DNA of 7,674 nt. Source: Candidatus Sulfotelmatobacter sp. (GTDB lineage Bacteria > Acidobacteriota > Terriglobia > Terriglobales > Acidobacteriaceae). The notes beneath the pieces are model-generated. The model had not been told where the DNA came from and searched no databases. It worked only from the letters and a program-made list of their open reading frames with translations. Shown one piece after another: positions 5,843-7,674 of this stretch (position 1 is its first letter; each line of letters opens with the position of its first letter). The position numbers and the translations under genes are program-made. The stretch is from positions 1 through 7,674 of the forward strand of contig JASHRB010000415.1 in assembly GCA_030037575.1 (NCBI GenBank), given 5' to 3'.

Positions 5843-5858
5843 AGCGGAGCGCTCCGCT
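5843..5858. repeat. Perfect 16-base palindrome after the DUF5996 stop
   Basis: AGCGGAGCGCTCCGCT reads the same on both strands and begins directly after the TAA of the DUF5996 gene, upstream of the zinc finger's ribosome binding site. In RNA it can only form a small-loop hairpin. No T-run follows on the minus strand, so it is not an intrinsic terminator there. It could be a binding site, a processing or stability hairpin within the two-gene mRNA, or a short extragenic palindrome. Confidence 0.7.
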
Positions 5859-6770
5859 TTAAGCTCGTTCCAATTCTTTCCGATCCCAACCGGCGAGATT
5901 CGCGCCCGCGTCATAGGTGCTCTCCAGAAAACTGAGCAGCGCCGAGTGCGGCGAGGCAGCGGTCCGCACATCGTCATACAGGAGCAGGAATTCTTTCAGT
6001 TGCGGATCGTAAAACGCCTGAGCCGGCTTGATCTTCTGTTCGGCAAAGCCCGCCGGCTCGGGTGCGGCGTAGGCGTAGAATGCGGGGCCTTTGTAGCCTG
6101 CTCCCGGCCAGAAGCCGGCGCTGATGACCTCGTGCGAATAGGCTTCGCGGGTGACCGCATCGGCACCCACCCGTTCGGGCGCGCGGCGTCCGGAGAAACG
6201 GGTGACGCAAAGATCGAAGCTGCCCCAGAAAAAATGCACCGGACTATCTTTGCCGATGAAGCGGGCGCGAAACTCCCGAAAGATGTTGGCGCACAGAATC
6301 AGGATGCGCCAGAACCGGCTGACATATTCGCGGTCATAGGCAGCGTGCTGGCTATCGGCCTCGAAGGGGATGGGATGGGGAACTTCGCAGGGCATGGTCC
6401 AGATTTTGAGGTCAATGCCGAGGCAGCGCAGGGCAGACATGAATGCGGCATAAAAGGACGCGACGGACTGCGCTTTGAGCGGCAAAGTTTTTGACGATCC
6501 CCAGCTGGTTTGGATCAGGAGCCGGTGATCGATGAAGTCGAATTGAATTTCGAAAATCTCCTCGCGGTAAGGGATGGCAGATGTGGTGAGGCCGCGGGCG
6601 TTGACATAAAGAGGTACTTCCCACCAGTGATTGATGCGGGGAGTGAGCGCCAAGCGAACCTTGCCGACGATCTGCGTCCACAGGTGGAGCGTGGCGTATG
6701 TGTCCTGCCAGGCCGCGAGGGGTAATTCGGGCCAGGAATTCGGCGGGGAGATGGAAGCGCGGGCAGCCAT
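5859..6770 (-). CDS. DUF5996 family protein
   Basis: A 303-residue soluble protein matching the DUF5996 family over its whole length; its biochemical function is unknown. Recognised segments in order: WPELPLAAW (13-21), YATLHLWTQIVGKVRLAL (25-42), NHWWEVPLYVNARGLTTS (47-64), FDFIDHRLLIQTS (77-89), IPFEAD (134-139), FRARFIGKDSPVHFFWGSFD (167-186), TRFSGRRAP (190-198), SHEVISAGFWPG (212-223) and FYAYAAPEPAGF (231-242). The many conserved His, Trp, Glu and Asp residues could form an active or binding site, but I know of no demonstrated activity. No signal peptide or membrane helix is seen. The start is the ATG at 6770, just before the first conserved segment, though its ribosome binding site is weak. 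The frame is open to 7394, but that part is antisense to the fucosidase gene and rejected. The UBP zinc finger gene follows 44 bases downstream. Confidence 0.92.
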   Translation of the reverse strand: MAARASISPPNSWPELPLAAWQDTYATLHLWTQIVGKVRLALTPRINHWWEVPLYVNARGLTTSAIPYREEIFEIQFDFIDHRLLIQTSWGSSKTLPLKAQSVASFYAAFMSALRCLGIDLKIWTMPCEVPHPIPFEADSQHAAYDREYVSRFWRILILCANIFREFRARFIGKDSPVHFFWGSFDLCVTRFSGRRAPERVGADAVTREAYSHEVISAGFWPGAGYKGPAFYAYAAPEPAGFAEQKIKPAQAFYDPQLKEFLLLYDDVRTAASPHSALLSFLESTYDAGANLAGWDRKELERA

Positions 6771-6977
6771 CGGGCGAGTCTCAACTCGGACCACCTGATG
6801 GTACCACCCTACTGCCGGCGCAGGAGCGGAGCTTTGCTGCCGCTCCAACCCCGGGGGTTTGATACTCCCTGATCTGCGCGCGCCGCCGGGGGGGCGGATA
6901 GCCAAGGCGTCAAGGGCTTCTATCAGGAGAACACCAACATTAATGTGAACCCCTAGGCAAAGTCGTGGTTTTGTCCG

Positions 6978-7016
6978 GATGGGCCGCTCCCGCCCGCTGC
7001 GCGGCCCATCGTTTTT
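6978..7016 (+). terminator. Intrinsic terminator with no visible plus-strand gene before it
   Basis: GATGGGCCGC (6978-6987) and GCGGCCCATC (7001-7010) form a perfect ten-base-pair stem with a 13-base loop, followed by G and five T (7012-7016). On the minus strand no T-run follows, so it works in the plus direction only. It lies 109 bases before the fucosidase start. It could end a short non-coding RNA begun between about 6780 and 6975, or act as an attenuator in a long fucosidase leader. Confidence 0.75.
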
Positions 7017-7053
7017 ACGGCCATGGAGCGTCAGCCACTGCGATCTCATGCCG

Positions 7054-7063
7054 TTGCCGGCAA
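7054..7063. promoter_or_regulatory. Palindrome in the fucosidase leader, possible operator or -35 region
   Basis: TTGCCGGCAA is a perfect ten-base palindrome 62 bases before the fucosidase ATG. Its left half also reads as a partial -35 box (TTGCCG), with TACTCT 18 bases downstream as a poor -10. It could be an operator overlapping the promoter, but neither box is strong. Confidence 0.25.
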
Positions 7064-7125
7064 GTCTTTCCCCGGCATACTCTGATAGCTTCCAGTAGCA
7101 GCCCCAACCAGGAGACTGCAGAACC

Positions 7126-7674
7126 ATGAAGATCGATAGGGTTTCGCGGCGATCATTTTTACAGCAACTCGGCGGGGCAAGTGCGGCAGCGCTTTCAAGC
7201 CGCCCCCGGCCAGCGATGACGATGGCGCCTGCATCTGCAACTTTCCGTGCGGCCAACTCCGCGGAAAGCGAGGCCGCATTCACTCGCGCGCACCGGCTGG
7301 CGTGGTGGCAGGAAGCGAAGTTCGGGATGTTCATCGACTGGGGCTTGTACAGCGTAATCGGCCAGCACGAATGGGCGCTTGAGGTCGAAGGCATTCCGCT
7401 TCAGCAGTACGAGTTGCTGGCTAGACATTTTCAGCCGCGGCCCCACGCCGCCCGCGAGTGGGCGCGGCTGGCGCGGCGCGCCGGGCAGAAATACCTGGTC
7501 ATGACCACCAAACATCACGAAGGCTTCTGCCTGTTCGATTCGAAGCTTACCGACTACAACGCTGCTCGGCGGGGGCCGGAACGTGATCTGGTGCGGGAGT
7601 TCGTCGATGCAGCGCGCGCCGAGGGTCTGCGCGTGGGCTCTATTACTCGCTGATGGACTGGCACCATCCCGATG
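7126..7674 (+). CDS. Tat-exported GH29 alpha-L-fucosidase-type protein, frameshifted, 3' end beyond window
   Basis: A glycoside hydrolase family 29 N-terminal region, from enzymes that release L-fucose from glycans. The start is the ATG at 7126, with AGGAG 11 bases upstream. SRRSFLQQL (7-15) followed by an Ala-rich stretch is a twin-arginine export signal. The catalytic barrel begins with WWQEAKFGMFIDWGLYS (60-76), then EWARLARRAGQKYLVMTTKH (111-130), HEGF (131-134) and DLVREFVDAARAEGLRVG (154-171). His130 and His131 match the paired His of the family's KHHDGF motif. FIDWG replaces the usual FIHWG (Asp71 for His). The frame stops at a TGA at 7651-7653. If one base is restored after 7638, the sequence continues as YYSLMDWHHPD, as homologues do, so a single base appears lost. 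It is either a pseudogene, a sequencing error or a truncated start; the catalytic Asp nucleophile would lie outside the window. It is divergent from the DUF5996 gene. Confidence 0.85.

Noticed and set aside
5323..6494. Plus-strand ORFs 5323-5862 and 5946-6494
   Set aside because: Antisense to the zinc finger and DUF5996 genes, which are recognised with full motifs.
6771..7394. 208-codon upstream extension of the DUF5996 frame
   Set aside because: It runs through the intergenic region and antisense to the fucosidase; the conserved family region begins just after the ATG at 6770.

Overview
The window looks like a stretch of a GC-rich environmental bacterial chromosome, most likely from the Acidobacteriota (Terriglobia type). 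This is inferred from the gene content (an exported adenosine deaminase, a GAF/zinc-ribbon protein with a C-terminal anchor, a DUF5996 protein, a Tat-exported GH29 fucosidase) and from G/C-rich third codon positions. No marker gene is present to prove the lineage. Seven of the eight genes called lie on the minus strand; only the last, cut by the right edge, is on the plus strand.

Left part (1-3556), all minus: an exported adenosine deaminase that runs off the left edge (1-1214); a soluble GAF domain protein with a zinc ribbon and a C-terminal membrane anchor (1325-2731); and a small RNase HI-like protein (3107-3556). The 375 bases between the last two hold a 63-base element able to form three stems, a C9A6 tract, a long hairpin that includes the RNase H stop codon, and an in-frame hydrophobic 35-codon stretch beyond that stop.

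Middle (3557-4658): about 1.1 kb without a convincing gene. It holds a plausible RNase H promoter, one weak plus-strand ORF with a good ribosome binding site, a pair of 15-base direct repeats 36 bases apart, and a block of nested inverted repeats.

Right part: two small membrane proteins of unknown function (4659-5063, 5142-5345), a 90-residue UBP-type zinc finger protein (5542-5814) and a DUF5996 protein (5859-6770), all minus. The last two are 44 bases apart and probably co-transcribed; a perfect 16-base palindrome lies between them. A clear plus-strand intrinsic terminator (6978-7016) sits in the divergent intergenic region with no plus-strand gene before it. After it comes a Tat-exported GH29 alpha-L-fucosidase-type gene (7126 to beyond the edge) that carries a one-base frameshift near 7639.

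The genes look like separate housekeeping or accessory functions and not one pathway. I see no CRISPR array, tRNA, rRNA, transposase, phage gene or defence cassette. The best leads are the structured intergenic element beside RNase H, the altered RNase H catalytic site, the orphan terminator, and the altered and frameshifted fucosidase.
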